A program made the translations under genes and the position numbers. 25,869 nt of DNA from Methanothrix sp. (GTDB taxonomy: Archaea; Halobacteriota; Methanosarcinia; Methanotrichales; Methanotrichaceae). The DNA lies in the NCBI GenBank assembly GCA_028688175.1, contig JAQTYS010000008.1, positions 1 through 25,869 on the forward strand. Reading direction: 5' to 3'. Of this stretch, positions 8,401 through 16,659 are shown in pieces. A model generated the notes under the pieces. That model was given only the letters and a program-made list of their open reading frames with translations. It was not told the DNA's origin and ran no database searches. How positions within the stretch are numbered: the stretch's first letter is position 1; every line of letters starts with the position of its first letter.

Positions 8401-11095
8401 AGCTTTGAGCGATGACAAGATCGGCACCATAACACCAGCCCAAACAACGCTCGCTTCGGGAGAGACCACTACCGCTACCGGCATTTACACCGTGCTGGAA
8501 GGCGACCTGCCCGGACCGCTCACTAACACCGTCACAGTTACGGCCACGGACAGCCAGAACCAGGCCGTGGCGACCACGACAACGGCGAGCGTCGCCCTGA
8601 CTTACACCACTAAACTGGAAGTTGCCAAGGTGGCGTCGACGGGAACAGCAGCAGTAGGATCTACCATAACCTACAGCTACACGGTTAGGAACACCGGAAC
8701 CGTCACCATAAATGGCTTGACCATGAATGATGACAAGCTGGGCGGCATCACTCTGGACTCAAATACACTGGCTCCGGGTGCAACTGCCAACGGCACAGCA
8801 ACTCACCTCGTGGTAGAAGGCGATCTGCCCGGACCTTTGGTCAACACCGTGACCGTTTCAGGTACAGACAGCCAGAACAATCCGGCCAGCGCTACTGCAA
8901 GCGCTACGGTCGCCCTGACCTATACTGCTGCACTGCAGGTCACCAAGACCCCGTCAGCGAACACTGCGGCAGTAGGTGAGAGCGTGACCTATCAGTTCGC
9001 CGTCGTGAATACGGGAAATGTCACCGTAAATGCTCTGACCCTGACAGATGATAAGCTGGGCGAGATCACCTTGAATACCGCCTCGCTGGCCCCAGGTGGG
9101 ACAGCCACGGGAACAGCGACGCACACCGTCGTTGAGACAGACCTGCCCGGACCTCTGACCAACGTGGCAACTGCCAGAGCTACCGACAGCCAGAATAAGC
9201 CGGTTACAGCAACGACAACGGCGACAGTCGCCCTGACCTACACGGCCACGATGGAAGTTGCCAAGACCCCATCGACAGCTTCGGCCAGAGTGGGTGAGAG
9301 CATAACCTACACCTACACGGTGAGAAACACAGGAACTGTATCCATCAAAGGACTGAAATTGAATGATGACAAGCTCAAAGGCATAACAGTAGATAAAGAT
9401 ACATTGGTACCAGGTGATACGGCTACTGGAACGGCTACTTATACCGTCCTCGAGACTGATCTGCCCGGACCATTGACGAATTTAGTCACGGCGACGGCAA
9501 CGGACAGCACCGGAAAAGCAATGACAAGAGAAGCTCGAGCCTCGGTGGAGTTGACTTATTCGGCAAGCATGGAGATCGTCAAGACACCATCCGCCACCAC
9601 AGCTAAAGTAGGAGATACTGTGACCTACTCCTACACCGTGAGGAACACAGGAGAGGTAACACTCAATGGTCTGGCGCTCACCGACGACAAGCTCGGCGCG
9701 ATCAGAATCAACGCCAATACGCTGGCTGTGGGCCAGACGGTAACCGGCACATCCACTCACATCGTAGTTGAGGGAGATCTGCCCGGACCTCTGACCAACA
9801 TCGTCACAGGTACGGCTACTGACACCCTAGGACAGCCGATCACTGCCACAGCTACTGCAACCGTAACATTGACCTACACCGCTGCCCTGAACATTACCAA
9901 GGAGCCATCTGCCAGAACGGCAGCAGTCGGTGACAGCGTAACCTACAGGTTCACTGTGAAGAACACAGGAAGTGTTACGGTTAACGGTCTGACCCTGACG
10001 GATGACAAGCTCGGCACCATAAATCCACAACAGGCCACACTTGCACCGGGTGAGACCACGACTGCCTCGGTCGATCACGTAATTGTAGAGTCGGATCTGC
10101 CCAGTCCCTTAACCAACGTGGTTACCGCTGCGGCCAACGACATCTTGGGGCAGCCAGTCACATCTACCGCCACTGCTACTGTAGCTCTGACCTACACGGC
10201 AACTGTAGAGATGACAAAGGCTGCAAACCCTGCTTCTGGCAAAGTAGGCCAGACGGTGACTTACACCTACACCATAAGGAACAGCGGAAAGGTCACAATC
10301 AGCGATCTGGTCCTGACGGACGATAAGCTGAGCAGCATCGCTTTGGACCAGAGATCGGTGGCACCGGGAGGAACGGTAACGGGAAGTGCAACTTACACCA
10401 TCGCAGTGAAAGATGTACCTGGACCCATAATCAATAACGCTCTCCTTGACGGCAAGGATCCGGCAGGCGGCGGCGTCAGCGCCCAGGCCACGGCAACCGT
10501 GACCATAACCAGGGATGTCATCAAACCGGAGTTGACATGCGTTGCGGCCAACAGCGATGGAACCTTCACCGCGTTCTTTGGCTACAACAACCCGAACAGC
10601 TATCCTGTAACCATCGATGTTGGAAAGGAGAACCAGTTCACACCACCTCCCGACGGCCAGGGACAGCCCACTACCTTTGATCCGGGAAGCCAGACCGCAG
10701 TCTTTACGGTCGATTCCAAGGGCGAATCCTTGGTATGGCATCTGGACGGCAGCATCGCAGAAGCCAACAAGAACTCAGGCGGATGCACTATGGCTGCTTG
10801 CGCCTTGGACGGGCCAACTGCCCTCTGCCAGAATAAGGAGGAGACCTATAGCTACACTGCAAAGATGGATGAAAAGTTCAAGCACAGCTACGACTGGTCC
10901 ATGGATGACAAACCTCTGGGCTCTGGCAAGAGCATTACCATCTCCGGAGCTAAATTCGAGATGGGCGATCACAAGCTCAAGCTGAAAGTCCATAGGAATT
11001 TCAAAGAAAAGGCCTGGTCGAGTGCAGAGTGCTCCATGGATATCAAGGTCATACCCGAACCATCTGCGGACATATCCATGACGGAGGAAGGCTAA
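5423..11095 (+). CDS. Giant secreted surface protein with 14 DUF11-like repeats
   Basis: The 1890-residue protein starts at GTG 5423 with a signal peptide (hydrophobic run LTLVYLLLLLSMGLAGAQA). Residues about 31-215 form two Ig-like modules, the second beginning CGIGGPTQVGPYETATYSYS. From about residue 215 to 1700 there are 14 tandem DUF11/CARDB-like beta domains, each with [VM]xK-xPS-x-T-A-x-VGxxVTYxxxVxNTG at its start and ExDLPGPLxN near its end. Thirteen consecutive intervals measure 1379 residues, that is twelve of 106 and one of 107. The C-terminal 190 residues carry a module beginning PELTCVAANSDGTFTAFFGY and a last Ig-like module ending CSMDIKVIPEPSADI. Such proteins are extracellular scaffolds or adhesins. 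There is no C-terminal transmembrane helix or recognisable sorting signal, so how it is held at the surface is unclear. It heads a cluster of three secreted proteins. Confidence 0.93.
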   Translation: MSYRHKAVTSVIQLTLVYLLLLLSMGLAGAQAGLTINQLVTSEQTVTLQAPSGDYYYQWTAETGGATISQATSQSFSFKAPLVTQDEGSKAVTISLYIRTKEGGCVNQTSTTINVYSLPVCGIGGPTQVGPYETATYSYSGGTTGRTTFVWSVDGKNIDGATGPNVAIDWTQYSPVNHTIGMALTKDYSDVAPGSTNPFRSTSCTFQTNVTYTTGMQVTKTPSTASAAVGESVTYTYTVQNTGTIGINNLALSDDKLGTLTPAARSILPGASTTATANYIIKESDLPGPLNNTVTVTGAEDRTNKPVSASASATVALTYNAALNLTKVPSSTTAKVGDTVTYRFTVTNTGNVTIRDLNLTDNKLGTIKTDKNELAPGATATASATYVILESDLSGPLTNIATIQGTDIQNQPVTATASASIALTYTSGLAVAKKASSTTAKVGDVVTYQFSVTNNGTVTINGLALNDDKLGVVTLDKASLLPGETATGSATHTIIETDLPGPLTNIATATGTDSQGVAVTGRATATVQLTYTATLQVTKTPSTTTANVGETVTYQFQVRNTGSVTINSLTLVDDRLGAVTLDRDSLSPGEAANGTATHLVVEGDLPGPLTNVATATGTDRVGAPVTATATATVQLTYTAALHVTKTPSATTAAIGDTVTYQYSVVNTGNVTVNALTLTDDKLGAITLNTAQLAPGASATGTATHIIVEADLPGPLTNIATARATDSQNKPVTSTATATVTLTYTSSMSVTKVPSSTTAAVGEQITYTYTVSNTGTITINGLSLSDNKLGKITTDKTSLAPGENAIGTITYTVLEGDLPGPIINTVTATATDSLRQPLTATATATVTLTYAASMSVNKVSSSTTARVGDKLTYTYTVRNTGNVTLKGLALSDDKIGTITPAKTTLASGETTTATGTYTVLESDLPGPLTNIVTVTATDSQNQPVTTTATATVTLTYVASMSVTKVPSTPTAGVGEQVTYTYTVKNTGNVTINALALSDDKIGTITPAQTTLASGETTTATGIYTVLEGDLPGPLTNTVTVTATDSQNQAVATTTTASVALTYTTKLEVAKVASTGTAAVGSTITYSYTVRNTGTVTINGLTMNDDKLGGITLDSNTLAPGATANGTATHLVVEGDLPGPLVNTVTVSGTDSQNNPASATASATVALTYTAALQVTKTPSANTAAVGESVTYQFAVVNTGNVTVNALTLTDDKLGEITLNTASLAPGGTATGTATHTVVETDLPGPLTNVATARATDSQNKPVTATTTATVALTYTATMEVAKTPSTASARVGESITYTYTVRNTGTVSIKGLKLNDDKLKGITVDKDTLVPGDTATGTATYTVLETDLPGPLTNLVTATATDSTGKAMTREARASVELTYSASMEIVKTPSATTAKVGDTVTYSYTVRNTGEVTLNGLALTDDKLGAIRINANTLAVGQTVTGTSTHIVVEGDLPGPLTNIVTGTATDTLGQPITATATATVTLTYTAALNITKEPSARTAAVGDSVTYRFTVKNTGSVTVNGLTLTDDKLGTINPQQATLAPGETTTASVDHVIVESDLPSPLTNVVTAAANDILGQPVTSTATATVALTYTATVEMTKAANPASGKVGQTVTYTYTIRNSGKVTISDLVLTDDKLSSIALDQRSVAPGGTVTGSATYTIAVKDVPGPIINNALLDGKDPAGGGVSAQATATVTITRDVIKPELTCVAANSDGTFTAFFGYNNPNSYPVTIDVGKENQFTPPPDGQGQPTTFDPGSQTAVFTVDSKGESLVWHLDGSIAEANKNSGGCTMAACALDGPTALCQNKEETYSYTAKMDEKFKHSYDWSMDDKPLGSGKSITISGAKFEMGDHKLKLKVHRNFKEKAWSSAECSMDIKVIPEPSADISMTEEG
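6061..10515 (+). repeat. 14-copy tandem array with a 318-base period inside the DUF11 gene
   Basis: Equivalent codons of the first and last copies lie at 6074 and 10211, 4137 bases apart, which equals 13 periods of 318 bases plus a single extra codon. Copies begin near 6065, 6383, 6701, 7022, 7340, 7658, 7976, 8294, 8612, 8930, 9248, 9566, 9884 and 10202. The tract coding DLPGP (GATCTGCCCGGACC and variants) recurs in nearly every copy. DNA similarity between some copies is high enough to suggest unit duplication or gene conversion. Confidence 0.9.
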
Positions 11096-11120
11096 AAAAA
11101 GGGATTATGAAGTGCTTCGT

Positions 11121-11166
11121 GCACCTGGCGCTGCTTATGGCCCCAGGTGCAGCCATTTTATTTATT
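11121..11166 (+). terminator. Hairpin plus T-rich tract after the DUF11 giant
   Basis: GCACCTGG (11121-11128) and CCAGGTGC (11143-11150) form a perfect 8-bp stem with a 14-base loop, 26 bases after the stop codon, and are followed by a T-rich stretch (TTTTATTTATTTTAT). Archaeal termination depends mainly on the T tract, so the hairpin may instead stabilise the 3' end. Confidence 0.65.
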
Positions 11167-11220
11167 TTATATTTATAAAACTAATCATTTTTAATGATAC
11201 TATGTTCAAAAAATATAGTG

Positions 11221-11245
11221 TCTATGCGCAAAAAAACTGCATAGA
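11221..11245. repeat. Short inverted repeat before the PKD-domain gene
   Basis: TCTATGC (11221-11227) and GCATAGA (11239-11245) are perfect reverse complements around an 11-base A-rich loop. It lies just upstream of a TATA-like AAATATATA (about 11246-11254) and about 45 bases before the gene start, so it could be a regulator site. The evidence is position and symmetry only. Confidence 0.35.
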
Positions 11246-11287
11246 AATATATACGAACATATGCTAATATAAAGAAGAGGAGAATGA

Positions 11288-12409
11288 TTGCTCATCTTGC
11301 ATAGGTGGATTATGACTATGAACGAGACCGGCTATTTCGGTATCTTCCTTCTAATTCTGATCGTGTTGCCCGCTCATTGTGCAGACTGGCCGGACTGCAA
11401 ATTCCAGTGCCAGGCCAATGATGTGATAGTATCACGACTGTGGCTGGGCGATGATATGGGAGATGAGCTATCTTATGCCGTGGCGGGTGAAAAGCAATCC
11501 TGCTATCTCTGGGCGACACTTCGCAATAATGCCAATGCACCCCGTTATGCCGCCATACTGCTGGCTGATCTATACCTGGACGACGCATTGAGCCGATCCT
11601 TTTATGACGATGGGCTTTGCGTCCTGGAAGAAATCGAAGCAAAGTCCACGGTGGACCATCCCCTCTACAATATTATCTGGACGGGGGGCGAAGAAGTCAG
11701 GCTCAAGAGACTTGTGCTGAGCTGGGAGACGGCTAAAGGCACAACCTGCAGCCAGGCAAATCGCAGGTGCAGCAATCGCAATACAAAGTGCTATGGTGGA
11801 CCGGAAGCAGAGTTGGTGGCAGAAACACCTCTTTCTGCCTCTTTCACAGAAAACCCGCAGGCCTGCTCAGGTGCTGTCAAATTCGCTGACCAGACCTCAG
11901 GCGGAGATGGGCCGTACACTTATGATTGGGATTTTGGTGACGCACTCTATAGCAATGAGAAGAATCCGGATCATACCTATGATCGTCCAGGAAACTACAC
12001 CGTGAGATTGCAGGCAAAAGATCAATCCGGCAGGGTGGCTTCTCTCAGCCGGCAGCTCGCAATTAATGTCTGTCCGTGCTCGATTATTGGGCAGGATCAC
12101 TCTTGCCTCGGCAAGACTGAGACCTACAGAGTCAGTCTGACTGATTCAATTCGCGGCACAATCCAATGGTATTTGGACGGAAGAGAAATTGACGATGAAG
12201 AGGCGCAAGAAGGATCGGATGAGTCGCACGAGTCTCATGATGCAGAAAGCATAGATATTGATTGGCATAATTATGGAGCAGGCCAGCATGAACTAATGGC
12301 CTATGTAAATGATAAAAGCACCATGAACCGTCCAACGCTTTGGGCGGCATGCAATATGACCATAACTGTTACGCCTGAGCCCGTAGCAGTAATTGGCTGG
12401 GTAGTGTGA
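11288..12409 (+). CDS. Secreted PKD-domain protein
   Basis: The protein has up to 373 residues. A signal peptide ends at about residue 32 (GIFLLILIVLPAHCA), followed by a cysteine-rich N-terminal domain of unknown fold. Residues about 182-258 form a PKD domain, a surface beta-sandwich, with the diagnostic WDFGD (214-218) and NPDHTYDRPGNYTVRLQ. Next comes an Ig-like module (CSIIGQDHSC...WYLDG) with an acidic insert around residues 299-324 (EIDDEEAQEGSDESHE and following), and the end ACNMTITVTPEPVAVIGWVV. The start is uncertain: TTG 11288 has AGAGGAG just upstream and supplies an Arg to the signal peptide; ATG 11312 and ATG 11318 follow AGGTGG. The stop lies 6 bases before the next start, so the two genes form an operon. 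Role inferred: adhesion or surface-layer assembly. Confidence 0.85.
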   Translation: MLILHRWIMTMNETGYFGIFLLILIVLPAHCADWPDCKFQCQANDVIVSRLWLGDDMGDELSYAVAGEKQSCYLWATLRNNANAPRYAAILLADLYLDDALSRSFYDDGLCVLEEIEAKSTVDHPLYNIIWTGGEEVRLKRLVLSWETAKGTTCSQANRRCSNRNTKCYGGPEAELVAETPLSASFTENPQACSGAVKFADQTSGGDGPYTYDWDFGDALYSNEKNPDHTYDRPGNYTVRLQAKDQSGRVASLSRQLAINVCPCSIIGQDHSCLGKTETYRVSLTDSIRGTIQWYLDGREIDDEEAQEGSDESHESHDAESIDIDWHNYGAGQHELMAYVNDKSTMNRPTLWAACNMTITVTPEPVAVIGWVV

Positions 12410-12415
12410 GACTGA

Positions 12416-15400
12416 TTGGATAAACGCTCTTATTCACCCTGGCATTTTGTTATCTCAGCGATCTTAGCGTATGCTCTGATTATGTCATTCATCAGCCTTG
12501 CATCTGGTCAGGCTACCAATGAAAGAGAGGTGGCTTCTGGGACCATCTGCAATTTTATTGCCCAGAACATATCTCAAGAGGATGCGTCGGTCGAATGGAG
12601 TGCATCTGATGGAAGCCCGATGAGCTATACCGGAAGATCTATGCTGTGGACGGCACCGGTAGTCGATTATCCTAAGAACGTTATCATATCGCTAAATCTA
12701 ACCAACACCTATGGCTGCTGCCGGTATTATAATAAATTATTTAATATTCGTGTAGTCCCCAAGTCGGTTGCCAAGATCGTTCTGATAAAGGATTGCTTAT
12801 TCACCGCGCCCGTCAAAATAGGTGACCATGTATTATACACCTATAATGTAACCAACCAGGGAACTTTGCCTCTCATGGACCTGAATCTCACCGACCTGCA
12901 AAGCTGGGGACCGGACTCTCAGCCTATTTATAAATCAGGTGATGATGGAAACAATTTGCTTGATCCGGGAGAATCATGGTGGTATGAATGTGACTATAAG
13001 GTTATGGACCCTTCCGATTATCCAATGCTGCGCATCATGCAGAGTGATAAAAGCTCCACGCAGCTCTCGCAGACCATACAAAGGCTGATGGAAAAAAAAG
13101 TTCGCCTGGAGATGGTAATGGATAACTTGCGTCGATCTGCCAGCCAGTTCGATCTGCAAGCTGCCACGCTTGTCACAACAAAGCAGATGCAAGGAGGATT
13201 AAATTATACATATTACAACTACAGCAATGAAGTAACAGGCGAATCTTTTAGCAAGATAGTTGACTCTTATGGCAAATTAAATAGAACCATCTATCTGGAT
13301 CCCATATCCGGCGCAGAGTTAACGGTGCATTATACGACATCCGGAAAGATGCTCTCCGAAGAGCTTTACTATCCACCCCCTGGAACTCAGGAATACCTGA
13401 AAATAGAGTACGATTTGCCGGCCAAGGGATATAATACTATTACAATAACCGATTATAAATCAGGAGATACGCTGATAATGATGATGGACGGCCGGGGAAA
13501 TATCCTGAGCAAGGAGTATAGAAGAACTCCGGGATATCAGCTATACGTCGAGAAATTTTTACTTAAAAATAAGGCCACGGTTATGGCTAAGACCAGGGAT
13601 GGAAATGAGGTATCCGATTGGGATTCATTCGTATTGGAGGTCTTCCGGCCTCTGCCCGATTTGCTTGTGACAAAGACCGCTGACCCACAAACGGCAATTG
13701 CAGGCGGTCTCTTGAATTATACCATTCTCTACAAAAACGTGGGTGGAACAGATGCCCATGATATTGTGATCAAGGAGACTTACGACAAGAACCTCTCCTT
13801 CCTTCGGTCAGACCCACCACCCGATGCTGGTAGCGTGAATCGATGGAGCCTGGGAGTTCTCAAGATCGGCGAGTCGGGAAGCATACAAATCCAGACAAAG
13901 GTAAATGCCCTTGCCGTTCCCGGATCAATAATTATCAATAAGGTAGAGCTGACTGCCCGGGAAAATACTACCGCAATCAGTTTCATCAATATCACTGTGG
14001 GTAGCAGCGATTTGAATATTACCAAGATTGCTTCTGCAAATCTAGTGCTGCCGGGAAGTAACCTGACCTACAGCATAATATACCGAAATAATGGTTCCAT
14101 AAAACAGAATAATGTGACGATTCATGATTGGCTGGACTCAAATGTCTATCTGGCAAACCTAAGCGCCCAAAGAGATCTCATATGGCGTCTGGGAGATTTA
14201 AATCCGGGCGAGGGAGGCATAATAACCGTAAATGTACTGGTAAAGAATCCTCTTTTAGGTAACACATCGAGAATTATCAATAGATACAGAATAAGTTCCC
14301 AACAGTTTGCCGGAAAGATAAGGGAATTGGTGACAAGCGTGATGAACGGTGAGCTGAATATCACCAAGACAGCTTCTTCCGACTTTGTGCCGCCCGGCAG
14401 GCAACTGGTCTATACCATTACGTATCGAAATAATGGATCAGTAAACCAGACCGATGTGATGATTCACGATTGGCTGGACTCATACGTTGATTTGGTCGAT
14501 ATTACGGCCGATCCGCCTCTAATCAGCGAAGTGTACGGGAATTATCTCAGGTGGTATCGCAGCAATTTGAAACCGGGCGAGGGAGGCACAATAACCATAA
14601 AGGTAAAAGCAAATACAATTATTCCAGATTATGTTTCCAAGATCACCAATACATATAGAATAAATTCCACCCAGTATGCAGGGAAGAATTCGACGCTCAA
14701 GACAGATGTGGTTCATTCCCTATGGATTAGAAAGAAAGCAGATAAGAGCATCTATAACAGGGAAGAAAATATTACCTATACCATTGATTATGGAAATTCT
14801 GGGATAACACCGGCTTATTTAGTGAATGTCACCGATCTTCTTCCACAAGTGACCCTGATCAGTGTCTACCCAATTCCCAGTACCATAAGCGGTAATAATC
14901 TGACCTGGAGAGTTGGAACACTGGGCGAAAATGAATCCCGAACCATCCAAATAGTCGCTCAGATCCCAAAAAAAGCTAAGGCCGATTATTATGAGACATC
15001 ACTGGTGCAAGGCGATGGCTATGCTTATGTTCGCAAAGGCTTCTCTACCGAGGAAAAGAAAGAAGGTCTCACAAACATAGCTATGATATCTGGGTACTAT
15101 GGAGTTTATCCATTTAAGGTAAGCGCCAATTCATCGGTGACGGTTCTCGGCTCTCCGGGCACAAGTATTTCCAGCCGGGAGCACGGAAGTGGTTACTACA
15201 AAGAAGAGGCAAAAAGCAGCCTGCATCAAGAAAATAAGAGCATCAGCTTGGAGAAGAATCTGTTTGCCAAATACAAGAAGACTTCATTTCTCCTGCCCGG
15301 GAATCGAAGCCTTAATTACGATTCATTGTGGTCGGATTATACCCATGTCGAGAACAGGATAATGGGCGACAGCATTCGAGAAAAATATCTATATGTCGAT

Positions 15401-16639
15401 ACTTTAAACCAGAACAGCACTTTTGTTGCGGATATGAACCAGACCGTTTACCTATCCGAAGCCGATTTTAAATCCGGGATGGCTCAGGTCAATTATAAGA
15501 AGCATGTCCCAGAAAAGAGAGATGTCATCCAGGAGATAGATGAAAACTACCATGGCAGCTTCCGGATAGAAGAGTCTGTGGACTCATATGGAGAGAGCGC
15601 TAAATTCACCAAATCGGGAGTAGGCAAAGGATTTGTCTCTACCGATAAACGGGTAAAAGGCCAGCAAAAATCCTATGAATCGGGCAGCGGTTACTACTCT
15701 TCCCAGGAGAGAATGGAACTGGGATCGGTTGACAAATACATTAAGATGCAATACGCGCCAGTCCATCTTCAGGCAGGTTCTCAAAACCTCAGCTATGCCA
15801 ACTTATGGGATGAAGGGATGCTGACCAAAGATGAGGAGAAGGATGTCTCAATTAGCAAGGATATCCGTTATGCAACATCTGTCGATATGGAAGGCATGTT
15901 GGAGAAATCTACTCTTTCCATTCTTGGCAAATTCAATGGAACTCTCGATTTAAATATGGAAAACGGGCCGAACATCGGTCTGGATCAGACTCTCGCCGGA
16001 AGCTTTCAGATAGATACGGCGATTGGCATTCATGATATGCCCCGGCATCTATATCCTCATGTTAATATCAGCAAGATAGCATCTATGCTGGACGATGAGA
16101 CCGTCCTCTTTTTGATCAACGTAACCAATGACGGCAATAAACTGCTCAAACCATTGAATATAACCGATTATCTTCCTGAAGGTTGCAGCTTCATCAACTC
16201 CAGCATCAGAGCGAAGAAGAACGGGAGTATGGTCAACTGGACAATTCCTTCCCTTGATATCGGCAGAAAGCTGACCATAAAGATGAGGGCCAAGGTGGAT
16301 GGCAATCAAACATATTATACCAATAGAGTGATGGTCAGGGCGGTCTGCAAAGGAGAGATAGTTGAGGCCGGGAACGCCACCACCTTTGAGACCTATTATC
16401 AGCCTCTGCCCTGCTGTCTGGGAGAAAATGGCAGCGCGGATGCTGACAACAAGATCAATACCACCAGTCTCTTCAATATTACACCGACGGTTGGATATTG
16501 GGGTTCGTGGAAACCATCTCCGTGTTTCAATATCTCCGGGAATATAACGGAGTGCGCAGCTGAGTCGGAAGCCTATTACAATGAGATGGAAAAGGAGGCA
16601 GGCCTGTGCAGCTGCGCATCCAATTACGTGGTGCCGTGA
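12416..16639 (+). CDS. Large secreted protein with DUF11-like domains and a duplicated unknown module
   Basis: The 1407-residue protein starts at TTG 12416; no in-frame ATG lies early enough to keep the signal peptide (FVISAILAYALIMSFISLASGQA). An N-terminal Ig-like module resembles the N-terminus of the 1890-residue protein. Divergent DUF11-like domains begin near residues 138, 416, 533, 647, 770 and 1216; those at 533 and 647 are close copies sharing YRNNGS and IHDWLDS. Between about residues 180 and 415 is a helical then beta-rich segment (YYNYSNEVTGES, LTVHYTTSGKML) that I cannot assign. Residues about 915-1210 hold two copies of another unknown module, each beginning GSGYY (924 and 1090) and containing L-x-Y-x-x-LW. 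Asn-x-Ser/Thr sites are frequent, fitting glycosylation. There is no C-terminal anchor. Probably a cell-envelope structural protein. Confidence 0.88.
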   Translation: MDKRSYSPWHFVISAILAYALIMSFISLASGQATNEREVASGTICNFIAQNISQEDASVEWSASDGSPMSYTGRSMLWTAPVVDYPKNVIISLNLTNTYGCCRYYNKLFNIRVVPKSVAKIVLIKDCLFTAPVKIGDHVLYTYNVTNQGTLPLMDLNLTDLQSWGPDSQPIYKSGDDGNNLLDPGESWWYECDYKVMDPSDYPMLRIMQSDKSSTQLSQTIQRLMEKKVRLEMVMDNLRRSASQFDLQAATLVTTKQMQGGLNYTYYNYSNEVTGESFSKIVDSYGKLNRTIYLDPISGAELTVHYTTSGKMLSEELYYPPPGTQEYLKIEYDLPAKGYNTITITDYKSGDTLIMMMDGRGNILSKEYRRTPGYQLYVEKFLLKNKATVMAKTRDGNEVSDWDSFVLEVFRPLPDLLVTKTADPQTAIAGGLLNYTILYKNVGGTDAHDIVIKETYDKNLSFLRSDPPPDAGSVNRWSLGVLKIGESGSIQIQTKVNALAVPGSIIINKVELTARENTTAISFINITVGSSDLNITKIASANLVLPGSNLTYSIIYRNNGSIKQNNVTIHDWLDSNVYLANLSAQRDLIWRLGDLNPGEGGIITVNVLVKNPLLGNTSRIINRYRISSQQFAGKIRELVTSVMNGELNITKTASSDFVPPGRQLVYTITYRNNGSVNQTDVMIHDWLDSYVDLVDITADPPLISEVYGNYLRWYRSNLKPGEGGTITIKVKANTIIPDYVSKITNTYRINSTQYAGKNSTLKTDVVHSLWIRKKADKSIYNREENITYTIDYGNSGITPAYLVNVTDLLPQVTLISVYPIPSTISGNNLTWRVGTLGENESRTIQIVAQIPKKAKADYYETSLVQGDGYAYVRKGFSTEEKKEGLTNIAMISGYYGVYPFKVSANSSVTVLGSPGTSISSREHGSGYYKEEAKSSLHQENKSISLEKNLFAKYKKTSFLLPGNRSLNYDSLWSDYTHVENRIMGDSIREKYLYVDTLNQNSTFVADMNQTVYLSEADFKSGMAQVNYKKHVPEKRDVIQEIDENYHGSFRIEESVDSYGESAKFTKSGVGKGFVSTDKRVKGQQKSYESGSGYYSSQERMELGSVDKYIKMQYAPVHLQAGSQNLSYANLWDEGMLTKDEEKDVSISKDIRYATSVDMEGMLEKSTLSILGKFNGTLDLNMENGPNIGLDQTLAGSFQIDTAIGIHDMPRHLYPHVNISKIASMLDDETVLFLINVTNDGNKLLKPLNITDYLPEGCSFINSSIRAKKNGSMVNWTIPSLDIGRKLTIKMRAKVDGNQTYYTNRVMVRAVCKGEIVEAGNATTFETYYQPLPCCLGENGSADADNKINTTSLFNITPTVGYWGSWKPSPCFNISGNITECAAESEAYYNEMEKEAGLCSCASNYVVP
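15182..16040 (+). repeat. Two diverged copies of an unassigned ~160-residue module
   Basis: Copy 1 runs from GSGYYKEEAK (15185) through LNYDSLW (near 15311), and copy 2 from GSGYYSSQER (15683) through LSYANLW (near 15788). Both also share a preceding Lys-rich stretch and a following run with IRxKY/IRYATSVD-like residues. The offsets are 166 residues between the GSGYY motifs and 159 between the LW motifs. The duplication is visible in protein but not obvious in DNA. Confidence 0.7.
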
Positions 16640-16659
16640 GCGGCCCCTCATCCAGGAAA

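Noticed and set aside
6763..10741. Several minus-strand frames of 60-210 codons across the DUF11 array
   Set aside because: They are mirror frames of a repetitive, stop-poor coding sequence, recur at the repeat period and have no ribosome-binding sites or recognisable domains.
11184..11198. ATCATT-TTT-AATGAT hairpin as a second terminator
   Set aside because: It is AT-only with a 3-base loop in an AT-rich gap, so likely chance; the GC-rich hairpin before it is the better candidate.
10600..12409. PEP-like tails (VIPEPSADI, VTPEPVAVI) as PEP-CTERM/archaeosortase sorting signals
   Set aside because: A sorting signal needs a following hydrophobic helix and basic residues; both proteins end within a few residues of the motif.
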